Source: Gammaproteobacteria bacterium
GTDB lineage: Bacteria > Pseudomonadota > Gammaproteobacteria > Arenicellales > DRJH01
Length of the DNA: 7,508 nt
Assembly: GCA_011052285.1 (NCBI GenBank)
Contig: DRJH01000189.1
Location: 1-7,508, forward strand
Reading direction: 5' to 3'
Shown: positions 1 to 7,272 of the stretch, in pieces
Numbering within the stretch: the first letter of the stretch is position 1
Layout: each line of letters starts with the position of its first letter
Made by a program: the position numbers and the translations under genes
The notes under the pieces: generated by a model
Database searches by the model: none
What the model was told of the DNA's origin: nothing
The model's input: only the letters and a program-made list of their open reading frames with translations

Positions 1-1350
1 CAGGTGTTTATTGTTCCGAATCGCCGTTCCATACCACTGTCGGAAGGGGTACAGCTGCTGGATGAATTATTGAACACGTTGCATGAAGGCTATGGTGAAG
101 AGCTGTTTCCCAAACCCGCACAACAATATCTCAACGACTGGTGCGGTGGTGATACCCCTTTTTTAAGTACCCGGTTGCCTGAATATGGCAGTGATGAACC
201 GGAGCTTGATTTGTTGCCCGCAGTTGAAAAAGCCATCGACTGGGTGCGTAGCCTGGAAGAACAAAAATTTATCGGTACAGAGTCGCGTCTTTTAACCATT
301 TTTCGCTTGTTGCAGGAACTGGCACAGCAAACGGAGGAGGACCCTACGCTTCGCATTGCTGAACTGGAGCGGCAGAAAGCTGCATTGGATCAGCAAATTG
401 AGCGCATACGTGCTGGTAAAATGGATGCTTTTGACGGTACCCGTATTCGTGAGCGATATTTTGAAATTGAAGATACAGCACGGCGGCTGCTTTCTGATTT
501 CCGGCAGGTGGAAGAGAACTTTCGAGAGCTCGATCGCCAGACTCGCGCTAAAATAGCGACCAGTACTGCCCAGAGGGGACTTTTACTGGATGATATTTTT
601 CGTCAACAAGACATGATTCGCGAGAATGATCAGGGCAAAAGTTTCCGGGCATTCTGGGAGTATCTGATGGATCCGTCTCGTCAGGATGAGCTGGACAGGG
701 TGATTGACAAGGTATTGGCGCTACAGGATGTTGCCGCCATCCATTCCTCATCATTTTTGGCGCAGATACGTGTTAATTTGCTGGATGCGGGAGATAAAGT
801 GTATCAGACACAAAGTCAGCTTTCGGCACAATTGCGTAAGTTCCTGGATGATCAGTCCTATCTGGAAAACAAGCATATCGCTGCGATTATCGCCAAGATT
901 GAAAATAATGCAGTACAAATTCGTGATCGCTTGTCAGCAAGGGTGCCGGGAATGGTGCTCGATGCCAGCAAAGTGGATGTCGCTTTAACGATGTCGCGTC
1001 CTTTGTATCGGGTATCACAAACCCCGCAGCTCGACGCGCAGACACTGGAACTTGGTGATGCCGACGTGGACATGTCATTGCTGCATGATCAACAGTACGT
1101 TGACAAGCGGGTTTTGCAGAATCATATTTACTCAAGCCTGCAACATTGTCCTCAAATTACTCTGGCCGAATTATGTGAGGAGTTTCCACCACAACAGGGG
1201 GTGGCCGAAATCATGACCTACCTGCAGCTGGCCTGTGATGATGATGATGCCACGGTCAACAGTGAACAGCGGCAGTGCATTGTGTTGGCGAATGCAGGGC
1301 AAGTAGTGAACATTCCCCAAGTTATCTTCACCTGCAAAAAAGACCTGTGA
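1..1350 (+). CDS. jetA: JetA, kleisin-like subunit of type I Wadjet (DUF3375), 5' partial
   Basis: Subunit of the JetABC condensin-like complex of Wadjet plasmid defence. By family knowledge it is the kleisin (MksF-like) part bridging the JetC heads and binding JetB. Recognised as DUF3375 from its pattern: GTESRL (nt 274-291), a charged helical stretch suggesting coiled coil (about nt 340-560), SFRAFWEYLM (about 640-669), and SRPLY (994-1008) before an acidic C-terminal region. The frame is open from base 1. The GTG at 4 is very probably an internal valine, because the first codons (QVFIVPNRRSI) already match the interior of the family, where roughly 30-40 residues normally precede this point. 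The true start and promoter therefore lie outside the window. Its stop TGA (1348-1350) overlaps the GTG start of jetB, indicating an operon with coupled translation. The family assignment is firm; the kleisin role is taken from the family. Confidence 0.93.
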   Translation, partial: QVFIVPNRRSIPLSEGVQLLDELLNTLHEGYGEELFPKPAQQYLNDWCGGDTPFLSTRLPEYGSDEPELDLLPAVEKAIDWVRSLEEQKFIGTESRLLTIFRLLQELAQQTEEDPTLRIAELERQKAALDQQIERIRAGKMDAFDGTRIRERYFEIEDTARRLLSDFRQVEENFRELDRQTRAKIATSTAQRGLLLDDIFRQQDMIRENDQGKSFRAFWEYLMDPSRQDELDRVIDKVLALQDVAAIHSSSFLAQIRVNLLDAGDKVYQTQSQLSAQLRKFLDDQSYLENKHIAAIIAKIENNAVQIRDRLSARVPGMVLDASKVDVALTMSRPLYRVSQTPQLDAQTLELGDADVDMSLLHDQQYVDKRVLQNHIYSSLQHCPQITLAELCEEFPPQQGVAEIMTYLQLACDDDDATVNSEQRQCIVLANAGQVVNIPQVIFTCKKDL

Positions 1351-1952
1351 ACTCCGAACAACCGCCAATCAGCGCCTTATATCCCGCAGAAATATCAGCA
1401 GTCCTGGTAACGCTGTTTAAGGGTGTGCTGTATCAAGGGAAGCGTGATTTATGGCGACACTTGCTCGATTACCGCAGTAACGTTTCGGCCTATGTGTCGG
1501 TGTTGGGTTTGGAAGTCGTGATAGATGAGGCGGAAGGATATGCGTATTTACGACAGGAGCAACACCCTGACGATGCCGATGAAAAAAAACCCATACCCCG
1601 CCTGATGGTGCGCAGGGCGCTACCCTATGTGGTGAGTTTGTTATTGATGTTATTGCGCAAACGTTTGCTCGAAGCGGATGCCTCGGGTGATGCATTGCGG
1701 GTGGCCATTTCCCGCAAAGAGATCATTGAAATGATGCGGGTTTTTTTGCAGGAGAATGCCAATGAAGTAAAATTGGGCAAGGCCATTGATGTCTGTATTC
1801 GGCGGCTGGAATCGTATGGTTTTTTGCGCAAGCTGCAAGGGCAGCAGGAACAATACGAGATTTGTCGCATTATCCGTGCCTTTATTGATGCGCAATGGTT
1901 GACTGACATGGAACTGATTCTAAAAGAGTATGCCGAATTCACAGCCGAATAA
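1347..1952 (+). CDS. jetB: JetB, KITE-like subunit of type I Wadjet (DUF4194)
   Basis: Predicted 201-residue cytoplasmic protein, the small MksE-like (KITE) partner that by family knowledge binds the JetA kleisin and helps hold DNA. DUF4194 is recognised from the N-terminal LFKGVLYQ (residues 23-30), GLEVVIDEAEGYAYLR (54-69), SLLLMLLRKRLLE (97-109), the RVFLQENANE stretch (131-140) and the C-terminal Y-E-I-x-R-I-I-x-A-F-I-D-A-Q-W (170-184). The central and C-terminal parts look like paired winged-helix segments. I chose GTG at 1347, which overlaps the jetA stop as GTGA and begins just before the conserved region. An upstream in-frame ATG at 1275 would add 24 residues lying wholly inside jetA and unlike the family. 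There is no strong Shine-Dalgarno before 1347, only a purine run (AAAAAAGA), so translation probably depends on termination at jetA. The 3' end overlaps jetC by 23 nt. Confidence 0.92.
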   Translation: MNSEQPPISALYPAEISAVLVTLFKGVLYQGKRDLWRHLLDYRSNVSAYVSVLGLEVVIDEAEGYAYLRQEQHPDDADEKKPIPRLMVRRALPYVVSLLLMLLRKRLLEADASGDALRVAISRKEIIEMMRVFLQENANEVKLGKAIDVCIRRLESYGFLRKLQGQQEQYEICRIIRAFIDAQWLTDMELILKEYAEFTAE

Positions 1953-4900
1953 AATGCCCGCAGAATGTGCTTCCGGGTTTTGTCTGTCTCGCCTGGAGGT
2001 GTTGAATTGGGGTACATTTGACAAACAAGTCTGGGTCTTGCCAACCGGTGGTCAAAATGCGTTGCTAACCGGGGATATCGGTTCGGGAAAATCCACTCTG
2101 GTGGATGCGGTCACAGCGTTGTTGGTGCCACCGCGCCGCATTACCTTCAACAAGGCGGCCGGCGCACAAGGACGGGAACGTTCACTGAAATCCTATATTC
2201 GCGGCGAATACAAATCTGTGCAAACCGAACAGATGAATGCACGGGCCAAAGCACTGCGCGAAGATCATCAATATGCAGTCATTCTGGCCCAGTTTCATCA
2301 CGGCGTACTTTCACAGACCGTCACACTGGCACAGGTGTTGTGGATTTCTGAAGGCAGGCATGCACAGTTTTTTCTTATCGTCGATCAGCCACTGACTATC
2401 GCTGCAGCCCTTTCCGGACGGGAGGGATCAGTGACTGATCTGAAAAAAGCCTGGAAACGGCTGCCGGGTTTTGAGGTTTTTGATAATTTCAAGCCCTATG
2501 CATTGGCCTTTCGCAAGCGCATGGGTATCCGTCATGAAAAGGCCCTGGAGCTATTTAATCAGACTATTTCCATGAAATCGGTGGGTAACCTTACCAGTTT
2601 TGTGCGCGAACACATGCTGGAACCGGGTCACATGCTGGAGCGGATAGAGCGCCTGAAACGTGATTTTGATAATCTCAATCAGGCGCACACAGCGGTTTTG
2701 AAGGCAAGGAATCAGATTGAGATGCTTGCGCCGTTGCAAAAGATAGCAAAGGAACACCGACAATTGCAACAACAGTTTGATGAATTGACCCGCTGTCGGG
2801 ATATTCTTGATGTCTGGATTGCCACACAGAAAATCATCCTGCTGGATCGGCAACAGCAAACACTGGAAAAACAACAACGACAGAAACAGGCAAATCTGCA
2901 CTCCATACAACACAAACTTACCGAACTGCGTACTCAAGAGTCACAGTTGCGCCATAGTATTGATGAGCAAGGTGGCCGTCGCATTGTGGAACTGCAAGCC
3001 TTGATGGAGCGTTTGCAGGAAGAGCGCAAGCGCAAACAAAGGGAGGCGGAACGGTACCGGGAGGTTGTGCGGTTGCTCGATTTGCCCATGGCGGCCGATG
3101 CGAATATCTTTCACCAAAATCGCGAGGCCGCAATGGCCTTGTCCAACCCCTTGGAAGAAGCGTTATCGGCGTTAAACCAACAGCAGGTGGATGCAACCAT
3201 CGCCACGCGTGAAATGCACCAGCAATGCACAATATTGGAGCAGGAGATCACTTCGCTGCGGCAGAGAAAAAATAATATTCCGTATAAATCTTTGCAAATT
3301 CGGGCCAGCATGATCGATGCATTGAAGCTACGTGAAGAGGACGTACCCTTTATTGGGGAGTTATTGCAGGTGGTAGAACGTGAAGCGGCTTGGGAGGGTG
3401 CGCTGGAGCGACTGTTGCATAATTTTGGCTTGAGTATGCTGGTACCTGATGAGCTGTATACCAATATCAGCGACTACGTGGAGAAAACCAATCTGCGGGG
3501 GCGTTTGGTGTATTTTCGGGTTCGGGACCAACAATTTTCCTGGCAAGACCCGGCAGTGGCTTCGGTATTGAGCAAACTGGTCATCCAGCAGAATTCCGTA
3601 TTTCGCCATTGGTTACAAGCGCAGCTGCATCAGCGTTTTCCACATGTCTGCTGTGATTCAATGGAGGATTTTCGTCACCATCCATTTGCGATTTCCAGGG
3701 CCGGTCAAATCAAGGCTGGTGGTACGCGTCATGAAAAAGATGACCGTAACAAACTCTTTGATCGTAGTCGTTTTGTGCTGGGCTGGAATAATCAAGCCAA
3801 GATTGAGGTCTTGACCAGAGAATTGACCACCCTGCAGCTACAGGGACGAAAGCACGTGGATCAACTGGCTCGTCTGGGTGAGCAAAAAAGTGTACTGGAG
3901 GCGAAAAAAATTGCCGTACACGATCTACTACAGATTGAACAACACACTGTTATTGACTGGCCGTCTGTGGCACAAAGGTGGCAGCAGGCACAAAATGAAA
4001 AACAGCAAATCGAACGTGGTTCAGATGTCTTGCGTGCGTTGCAACAACAGCTGCAATCGGTGCAAACGGCCATCGCCGGGCAGGATGCGAAGAAAAGTAA
4101 GAATAATTGCAGCCTGGGTGAATTACAGCGTAGTTTGCAGGAGTTGACAGAACAGCGACAGACCGCAAGCGAACAAGCTTCGCGGGAGCCAGAGGATATT
4201 CGGCAACAATGGTTTGCCAGGATTGCGCAACAGGCACAAAGGGTGCTGGGAGACAAGCAACTTATGCTCCGCAGTCTGGATCGTCAGCACAGTGAGATTC
4301 GTCAGGCCATTCAGGTACAGATCAACACCCGGTCACAGAAAATGACGCGCAGGAAGGATCTCCTGATCAAGGGTATGGCCGACTACAAACACAAATACCC
4401 GACTGAGACCAGTGAATTGGATGTGTCATTGCAGGCATGGTCGGAATATGCCACCATGCTGAGCGCACTGAAACGTGATGATTTGCCCAAACATGAACAG
4501 CGGTTTAAGCAAATGTTGCATGAAGGCACGATTCAGGGAATTGTGTTGTTACGCACCCAACTGGAAAAAGAACAGAAAAGTATCCGTGACAAGATTGCGG
4601 ACATCAATCGCTCATTGCAGAATATTCAATATGACCAGGGTTCTTATATCCGCCTGCAGGCCAATGCGGTCCATGATGCCGATATTCGCGAGTTTGAGGC
4701 ACAGCTGCGACAGTGTATTTCCGGATCCCTGGCTGCTGACGATCTATACAATGAACAGCGTTTTTTGCAAGTTAAAGGTTTGGTAGACCATTTTAACGAA
4801 GATCCCTATTGGGCACGACGGGTTACCGATGTACGCAACTGGTTTCGTTTCAGCGCCATTGAACTGTGGTGTGAAGATGATAGTGAGAAAGAGTTTTACT

Positions 4901-5298
4901 CCGATTCTGCGGGTAAATCCGGCGGCCAGAAAGAGAAACTGGCTTACACCATCTTGGCTTCCTCGCTGGCCTATCAGTTCGGTGCCAGCACGGCCAATGA
5001 CAAGATACGGTCATTCCGGTTTGTGGTCATTGACGAAGCCTTTGGCCGTGGTTCGGATGAGTCAACACGTTATGCACTGCGCCTGTTTGCTACGTTGGGA
5101 TTACAGCTATTGATCGTTACTCCCTTGCAGAAGATCCATATCATTGCTGATTATGTGAAATCAGTGCATCTGGTGCATAACGAGGATGGCCGTAATTCAG
5201 TGATCCGTTCTGTGACTATTGAAGAGTATCGAAAGGAAAGGGCCAGGAGGCTGTCCGAGAATCGAGAGTCTACTTCGGATAAGCAGACTTTAATCTGA
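1930..5298 (+). CDS. jetC: JetC, SMC-like ATPase motor of type I Wadjet (MksB-like, COG4913)
   Basis: This 1122-residue protein is the ATP-driven motor of the Wadjet complex. By family knowledge two copies dimerise at the hinge and extrude DNA loops. Order of parts: N-terminal ATPase half with Walker A GDIGSGKST (residues 48-56); conserved FNQTISMKSVGNL (209-221); long Gln/Arg/Glu-rich coiled coil (about 245-450); hinge-like globular region (about 470-610) with LLHNFGLSMLVP, LRGRLVYFRV (522-531) and GGTRHEKDDR (597-606); returning coiled coil (about 620-900); then the C-terminal half with ABC signature SGGQKEK (997-1003) and Walker B VVIDEA (D1035, E1036). No CxxC zinc hook is visible, which fits an SMC hinge and not Rad50/SbcC. 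All catalytic motifs are intact. ATG 1930 lies within jetB. An in-frame ATG at 1954, just after the jetB stop, would shorten it by 8 residues and cannot be excluded. Neither has a well-spaced Shine-Dalgarno. Confidence 0.95.
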   Translation: MPNSQPNKMPAECASGFCLSRLEVLNWGTFDKQVWVLPTGGQNALLTGDIGSGKSTLVDAVTALLVPPRRITFNKAAGAQGRERSLKSYIRGEYKSVQTEQMNARAKALREDHQYAVILAQFHHGVLSQTVTLAQVLWISEGRHAQFFLIVDQPLTIAAALSGREGSVTDLKKAWKRLPGFEVFDNFKPYALAFRKRMGIRHEKALELFNQTISMKSVGNLTSFVREHMLEPGHMLERIERLKRDFDNLNQAHTAVLKARNQIEMLAPLQKIAKEHRQLQQQFDELTRCRDILDVWIATQKIILLDRQQQTLEKQQRQKQANLHSIQHKLTELRTQESQLRHSIDEQGGRRIVELQALMERLQEERKRKQREAERYREVVRLLDLPMAADANIFHQNREAAMALSNPLEEALSALNQQQVDATIATREMHQQCTILEQEITSLRQRKNNIPYKSLQIRASMIDALKLREEDVPFIGELLQVVEREAAWEGALERLLHNFGLSMLVPDELYTNISDYVEKTNLRGRLVYFRVRDQQFSWQDPAVASVLSKLVIQQNSVFRHWLQAQLHQRFPHVCCDSMEDFRHHPFAISRAGQIKAGGTRHEKDDRNKLFDRSRFVLGWNNQAKIEVLTRELTTLQLQGRKHVDQLARLGEQKSVLEAKKIAVHDLLQIEQHTVIDWPSVAQRWQQAQNEKQQIERGSDVLRALQQQLQSVQTAIAGQDAKKSKNNCSLGELQRSLQELTEQRQTASEQASREPEDIRQQWFARIAQQAQRVLGDKQLMLRSLDRQHSEIRQAIQVQINTRSQKMTRRKDLLIKGMADYKHKYPTETSELDVSLQAWSEYATMLSALKRDDLPKHEQRFKQMLHEGTIQGIVLLRTQLEKEQKSIRDKIADINRSLQNIQYDQGSYIRLQANAVHDADIREFEAQLRQCISGSLAADDLYNEQRFLQVKGLVDHFNEDPYWARRVTDVRNWFRFSAIELWCEDDSEKEFYSDSAGKSGGQKEKLAYTILASSLAYQFGASTANDKIRSFRFVVIDEAFGRGSDESTRYALRLFATLGLQLLIVTPLQKIHIIADYVKSVHLVHNEDGRNSVIRSVTIEEYRKERARRLSENRESTSDKQTLI

Positions 5299-5305
5299 TT
5301 TTCCT

Positions 5306-5346
5306 ATGATTTTCGTTAAATACAACCGGTATTCACCTAAAATCAT
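5306..5346. repeat. 8-bp perfect inverted repeat with 25-nt spacer
   Basis: ATGATTTT (5306-5313) and AAAATCAT (5339-5346) are exact reverse complements. They begin 7 nt after the jetC stop codon. The arms are AT-rich, so this is a poor transcription terminator. It could be a weak RNA hairpin, a protein-binding site or chance. Confidence 0.4.
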
Positions 5347-5382
5347 GACATGTTGCCTCAAAGCAGCTTCCCATCACTACGA

Positions 5383-5398
5383 CCGCCATGGATGGCGG
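5383..5398. repeat. Perfect 16-nt palindrome CCGCCATGGATGGCGG, possible REP-like element
   Basis: The arms CCGCCAT (5383-5389) and ATGGCGG (5392-5398) flank GG. As RNA this would fold with a CCGCC/GGCGG stem and a six-base loop. Short intergenic palindromes with a GCCATGGATGGC core are, to my recollection, recurrent in several gammaproteobacterial genomes. That makes a dispersed REP-like or mRNA 3'-end element plausible, but a genome-wide count is needed and only one copy is seen in this window. Confidence 0.5.
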
Positions 5399-5403
5399 CA
5401 CAC

Positions 5404-5427
5404 CGGTTTCGCAGAAGCAATAAACCG
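5404..5427. repeat. 6-bp inverted repeat CGGTTT / AAACCG
   Basis: CGGTTT (5404-5409) and AAACCG (5422-5427) are exact reverse complements separated by 12 nt, beginning 6 nt after the 16-nt palindrome. The two together could form neighbouring hairpins in a jetC-jetD transcript. With only 6 bp, chance is possible. Confidence 0.3.
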
Positions 5428-5483
5428 CTCGATTCCCACCCTCGGACAGCCTCCCGGGGTATTGCAGTCATAACCTGGCTTGT

Positions 5484-6716
5484 ATGATGGCACATTCTTC
5501 AATACCACTCATCACCCCATCTGATATCCATCGGAAAGCCATGCGCTATTGGAATAATGGCAGTATTTTTCGCACCTGGTTGTTTCATGAGGTCGAATCG
5601 CCGTTGGAGATTGCCTTTCGCAAACCTTCTGCCACAGAGATGCTGGAACATTTTGATCAGGTCCGCAGCTGGATCGAGAGCTTGCAAAACCATGACAAGA
5701 CCCGATGTGGTCAGGGTTATCGATTGGAATTCAGGCGTATTCATCACCGACAAATGGGTGAGCAGCAGATACCTTCACGGATCTATTTTGAACAATATCA
5801 AGATCTTCTGTCTTTTGTTAAAAAAAGGGAGGAGTTTGCGATATTGCAGCAACTTTCCAATCAAACACGAACTGTTGTGACCGGACTAATGTGTTGGCTG
5901 GCTGGTCATCCACTGAAAGTACTGGAATATTCTCATTCCTGGCAGCAGTTATTGCAGGTTTGTAGCTGGTTTATGGCGCATCCACAACCCCGGCGTTACC
6001 TTCGTGAACTCGATATCCATGGTGTGGACAGCAAGTTTATTGAGCAGCATAAAAGCATTCTGTTCGAGCTGTTGAATACCATTCTTCCCGAAAACTCTAT
6101 GAATATGGCCATTTCCGGCTTGGCCCAACATGGTTTTGAACGGCGTTTTGGCCTGTGCTATGACGAGCCATTAATTCGCTTTCGGTATCTGGATAAGGCG
6201 GCGCGGTTTTCTGATCTGTCCGTCCCGGTGTCGCAATTTATTGTCCATGTGCCCAATGTAGACACCATTTTTATCACCGAAAATAAGATCAATGGACTGA
6301 GTTTTCCCGCATGGCCCGGGGCAATGGTCATTTTTGGCTTGGGTTATGGCGTGGAGATGTTGAAAAATGCACCCTGGCTACAGCATAAACAGCTCATTTA
6401 TTGGGGTGATATCGACACTCACGGTTTCGCCATCCTGGCGCAGTTTCGCAGTTATTTCCCTGAAGTAAAATCTTTGTGTATGGATGAAGCCACGCTGCAG
6501 TCCCATCGATCCCTGTGGGTCACAGAGAGTACCGGGAAACGGTGCTTAAATGTGCTGCACTATTTGAGCAAACCCGAACAACAGTTGCTGCAAAACTTGC
6601 AAAATAACGAGTACGGGGAAAATATCCGCCTTGAACAGGAGCGTATTCGTTTGTCCTGGGTGAGGAAAGGTCTTAATGATCTTTTAATTAGCGATGACAG
6701 GACGGTTAATGAGTGA
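5484..6716 (+). CDS. jetD: JetD, Toprim-type nuclease of type I Wadjet (DUF3322 + DUF2220)
   Basis: This 410-residue nuclease subunit is the one that, by family knowledge, cuts small closed-circular DNA after loop extrusion by JetABC. The N-terminal DUF3322 half (about 1-185) shows the W-N-N-G / RTWLF start region, F-R-K-P-S, a YRLEFRRIHHRQMG stretch (about 79-92) and GVDSKFIEQHK (180-190). The C-terminal DUF2220/Toprim half shows RFRYLD (232-237), the catalytic-type glutamate in TENK (E266), a GLGYG glycine motif, and WGDIDTHG with D309 and D311, the expected metal-binding acidic pair. Length is normal and nothing key is missing. Start: tandem ATGs at 5484 and 5487. Neither has a visible Shine-Dalgarno, but family-like sequence begins by residue 12. 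A later ATG at 5541 has a GGAAAG upstream but would remove that region, so I reject it. It follows jetC after a 185-nt gap and overlaps ampD by 8 nt. Confidence 0.94.
   Translation: MMAHSSIPLITPSDIHRKAMRYWNNGSIFRTWLFHEVESPLEIAFRKPSATEMLEHFDQVRSWIESLQNHDKTRCGQGYRLEFRRIHHRQMGEQQIPSRIYFEQYQDLLSFVKKREEFAILQQLSNQTRTVVTGLMCWLAGHPLKVLEYSHSWQQLLQVCSWFMAHPQPRRYLRELDIHGVDSKFIEQHKSILFELLNTILPENSMNMAISGLAQHGFERRFGLCYDEPLIRFRYLDKAARFSDLSVPVSQFIVHVPNVDTIFITENKINGLSFPAWPGAMVIFGLGYGVEMLKNAPWLQHKQLIYWGDIDTHGFAILAQFRSYFPEVKSLCMDEATLQSHRSLWVTESTGKRCLNVLHYLSKPEQQLLQNLQNNEYGENIRLEQERIRLSWVRKGLNDLLISDDRTVNE
6699..6702 (+). promoter_or_regulatory. Shine-Dalgarno of ampD, inside jetD
   Basis: AGGA lies 6 nt before ATG 6709, within the last codons of jetD. 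It decides between two in-frame starts: the earlier ATG at 6694 has no such site. It is the best-placed Shine-Dalgarno in the window. Confidence 0.7.
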
Positions 6717-7272
6717 CAGCAAGGGTTTTTCTGACTGCGGATGGTTGTTGCAGGCGCGAAAGTTGCCTTCTCCGAATTATGATTCAAGGCCATCTTCGTG
6801 TCAGGTCGAAGTTGTGATTATGCACGCGATTAGTTTGCCGCCGGGCCAATTTGGTGGTCATGATATTGAACGTTTTTTTCTTAATGAATTAGCCGCTGAT
6901 GATCATCCGTACTACAAGGAAATCCATGCGCTGAAGGTCAGTGCCCATTTTCTGATCCGTCGTACTGGAGAAATCATTCAGTTTGTTTCAATTAAGGATC
7001 GGGCCTGGCATGCCGGCGTCTCGAGCTGCCGGGGTCGGGAGGTAGTCAATGACTTTTCGGTCGGCATAGAGTTTGAAGGCACTGACCGGACCTGCTTCAC
7101 CGAGTCGCAATACCGTAGTCTGCAAGGCTTATTGCAGGATATTCAATGTCTTTATCCGCACTTGAACGGTGAGTGTCTGTATGGGCATAGTGAGATAGCA
7201 CCTGGCAGAAAGACGGATCCGGGTTCGGATTTTGACTGGCAACGGGTCCGGGGTATGCTCAATACATGGTAA
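6709..7272 (+). CDS. ampD: 1,6-anhydro-N-acetylmuramoyl-L-alanine amidase AmpD
   Basis: Cytoplasmic zinc amidase (Amidase_2/PGRP fold) of peptidoglycan recycling. It removes the peptide from anhydro-muropeptides and thereby, where AmpR/AmpC exist, keeps beta-lactamase induction low. The product is 187 residues, close to the 183 of E. coli AmpD, with no signal peptide. Visible motifs: SPNYDSRP (21-28), zinc ligand H39 before AISLPPGQFGG, RAWHAGVSS, catalytic E121 in GIEFEGTD, zinc ligands H160 (YGHSEIAPG) and D170 (RKTDPG). These match E. coli H34, E116, H154 and D164 with an offset of 5-6, which supports ATG 6709. An in-frame ATG at 6694 would add five residues. One change from the usual form is Ala, not Asn, right after the first zinc histidine. 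The start overlaps the jetD stop by 8 nt, so coupled translation is likely. No ampE-like gene follows in the remaining 236 nt. Confidence 0.95.
   Translation: MSDSKGFSDCGWLLQARKLPSPNYDSRPSSCQVEVVIMHAISLPPGQFGGHDIERFFLNELAADDHPYYKEIHALKVSAHFLIRRTGEIIQFVSIKDRAWHAGVSSCRGREVVNDFSVGIEFEGTDRTCFTESQYRSLQGLLQDIQCLYPHLNGECLYGHSEIAPGRKTDPGSDFDWQRVRGMLNTW

Larger units (their letters stand above)
5299..5483. other. 185-nt intergenic gap between jetC and jetD, rich in inverted repeats
   Basis: No credible gene is seen here. The jetD frame is closed by a TAA at 5421-5423, so jetD cannot be extended across the gap. The stretch holds an 8-bp inverted repeat (5306-5346), a perfect 16-nt palindrome (5383-5398), a 6-bp inverted repeat (5404-5427), two copies of ACCGGT (5325-5330, 5402-5407) and a short CCCGGG palindrome near 5453-5458. 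I see no canonical intrinsic terminator (GC-rich stem plus U-tract) and no strong sigma-70 promoter. The gap contrasts with the overlapping junctions jetA/jetB, jetB/jetC and jetD/ampD, so jetD may be separately regulated or an element may have inserted here. Confidence 0.6.

Noticed and set aside
4..6. GTG as the start codon of jetA
   Set aside because: The codons around it already fall inside the conserved DUF3375 region and the frame is open to base 1, so the gene is cut by the window edge and this GTG is most likely an internal valine.
1275..1346. N-terminal extension of jetB from an ATG at 1275
   Set aside because: It would lie entirely inside jetA in another frame, its residues do not resemble DUF4194 proteins, and the GTG at 1347 gives the expected protein with a typical 4-nt operon overlap.
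1625..2044. Minus-strand ORF of 139 codons across the jetB/jetC junction
   Set aside because: It is antisense to two well-supported genes, has low-complexity Ser/Arg/Cys-rich content and no recognisable domain.
3861..4256. Cys-rich minus-strand ORF within jetC
   Set aside because: The cysteine richness is the antisense reading of Gln/Ala-rich coiled-coil codons in jetC, not a real metal-binding protein.
5284..5305. CAGA-N6-TCTG hairpin followed by a few T residues at the jetC stop as an intrinsic terminator
   Set aside because: The stem is only 4 bp, AT-rich and partly coding, and the T run is short.
6694..6708. ATG 6694 as the ampD start
   Set aside because: There is no Shine-Dalgarno before it, whereas ATG 6709 has AGGA at 6-nt spacing and gives catalytic residue numbering close to E. 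coli AmpD.
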